Assembly: GCA_903865015.1 (NCBI GenBank)
Contig: CAIPID010000254.1
Coordinates: 1-41,077, forward strand
DNA length: 41,077 nt
Direction: 5' to 3'
Source: an uncultured beta proteobacterium
GTDB lineage: Bacteria > Pseudomonadota > Gammaproteobacteria > Burkholderiales > Burkholderiaceae_B
Shown: positions 40,860 through 41,077 of the stretch, one piece after another
Position numbering within the stretch: position 1 is the stretch's first letter
How the letters are laid out: every line of letters starts with the position of its first letter
Made by a program: the position numbers and the translations under genes
The notes under the pieces: generated by a model
What the model was told of the DNA's origin: nothing
What the model saw: the letters and a program-made list of their open reading frames with translations, nothing else
Database searches by the model: none

Positions 40860-41077
40860 ATCAGGTCTACCCCTATTGATATTAAAAAAATCACAGATGA
40901 TTCAGGCATCGGTGACAGTAAGCTCGACGAGAATTCAATTGCATCCCGCAGACCTCAATTAAGCCTCGACTGAGGGCGGCTGTCAAGAAAAAAACCTCGT
41001 ACAAGCCGCATATTAATTGACTGTGGGATTTTTGTCTCTATTTTTTTTAGGATTTTTATTTTATTGCGCAAGCGTCC
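40860..41077 (-). other. AT-rich upstream region of hupB
   Basis: This stretch holds the hupB leader of about 90 nt and its promoter, plus A/T runs (TTTTTTTT at 41040-41048 and others) nearer the window edge that may belong to the upstream gene's terminator. I see no ORF in it. Confidence 0.6.
40958..40986 (-). promoter_or_regulatory. Promoter of hupB
   Basis: On the minus strand TTGACA (40986-40981) is an exact -35 and CTTAAT (40963-40958) a 4/6 -10, with an ideal 17-bp spacer. The predicted start leaves a 5' leader of about 90 nt. Confidence 0.7.

Overview
This window looks like ordinary core chromosome of a betaproteobacterium, most likely order Burkholderiales and family Alcaligenaceae (the Bordetella/Achromobacter side, including freshwater relatives). 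The assignment rests on protein character and on familiar gene neighbourhoods: exbB-exbD-lpxK-Trm112-like-kdsB-adk, DUF3579 next to argD, pqiABC beside clpA-clpS, ribF-ileS-lspA-coaBC, and tRNA-Val next to hupB. Base composition is moderate (near 50% G+C by eye) with AT-rich intergenic islands. Coding density is very high, with many 1-11 bp overlaps. I see no transposase, integrase, phage gene, CRISPR array, toxin-antitoxin pair or defence island.

Layout. (1) 1-5,718, minus strand: a desaturase-uvrD-alkB run, with alkB cut by the window edge, and an RsmB/NOP rRNA methyltransferase translationally coupled to purN. (2) 6,425-12,922, plus strand: ribF-ileS-lspA-coaBC-dedA-dut, linking flavin synthesis, Ile-tRNA charging, lipoprotein processing, CoA synthesis, a membrane DedA protein and dUTPase. 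(3) 12,919-21,984, minus strand: a LysR regulator, pdxH, an orphan LivK-type binding protein, the pqiA-pqiB-pqiC envelope lipid-transport set, clpA and clpS. (4) 22,217-22,956, plus strand: a cold-shock protein and a secreted DUF192 protein, closed by a bidirectional terminator. (5) 23,098-26,418, minus strand: a pcaF-like thiolase, iron superoxide dismutase and xseA. (6) A 349-bp AT-rich gap containing a DnaA-box pair. (7) 26,768-33,274, plus strand: exbB, exbD, lpxK, a Trm112-like protein, kdsB, adk, an HSD10-like dehydrogenase, murJ and rpsT. (8) 33,518-38,338: a 2-hydroxyacid dehydrogenase, DUF3579 (minus strand) and the arginine genes argD-argF-argG. (9) 38,360-41,077, minus strand: a two-component system, a short TonB-like ORF, tRNA-Val and hupB with its promoter.

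How the genes work together. LpxK and KdsB serve lipid A and Kdo synthesis, LspA matures lipoproteins, MurJ flips lipid II, and PqiABC moves lipids across the periplasm, so envelope construction is the strongest theme. ArgD, ArgF and ArgG cover the ornithine-side and citrulline steps of arginine synthesis. ClpA and ClpS form the N-degron unfoldase and its adaptor.

I did not find a convincing undescribed multi-gene system. The most interesting signals are non-coding: the DnaA-box inverted repeat beside an AT-rich stretch upstream of exbB, a structured terminator-ended segment with an 18-codon ORF after rpsT, and a tRNA-Val promoter whose -10 box is the loop of a perfect hairpin. Several ORF-track starts were moved to better-supported codons (purN, ribF, ileS, pdxH, pcaF, xseA, lpxK, Trm112-like, kdsB, adk, DUF3579, argD, histidine kinase). 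All family calls come from reading motifs by eye; no database search was run.
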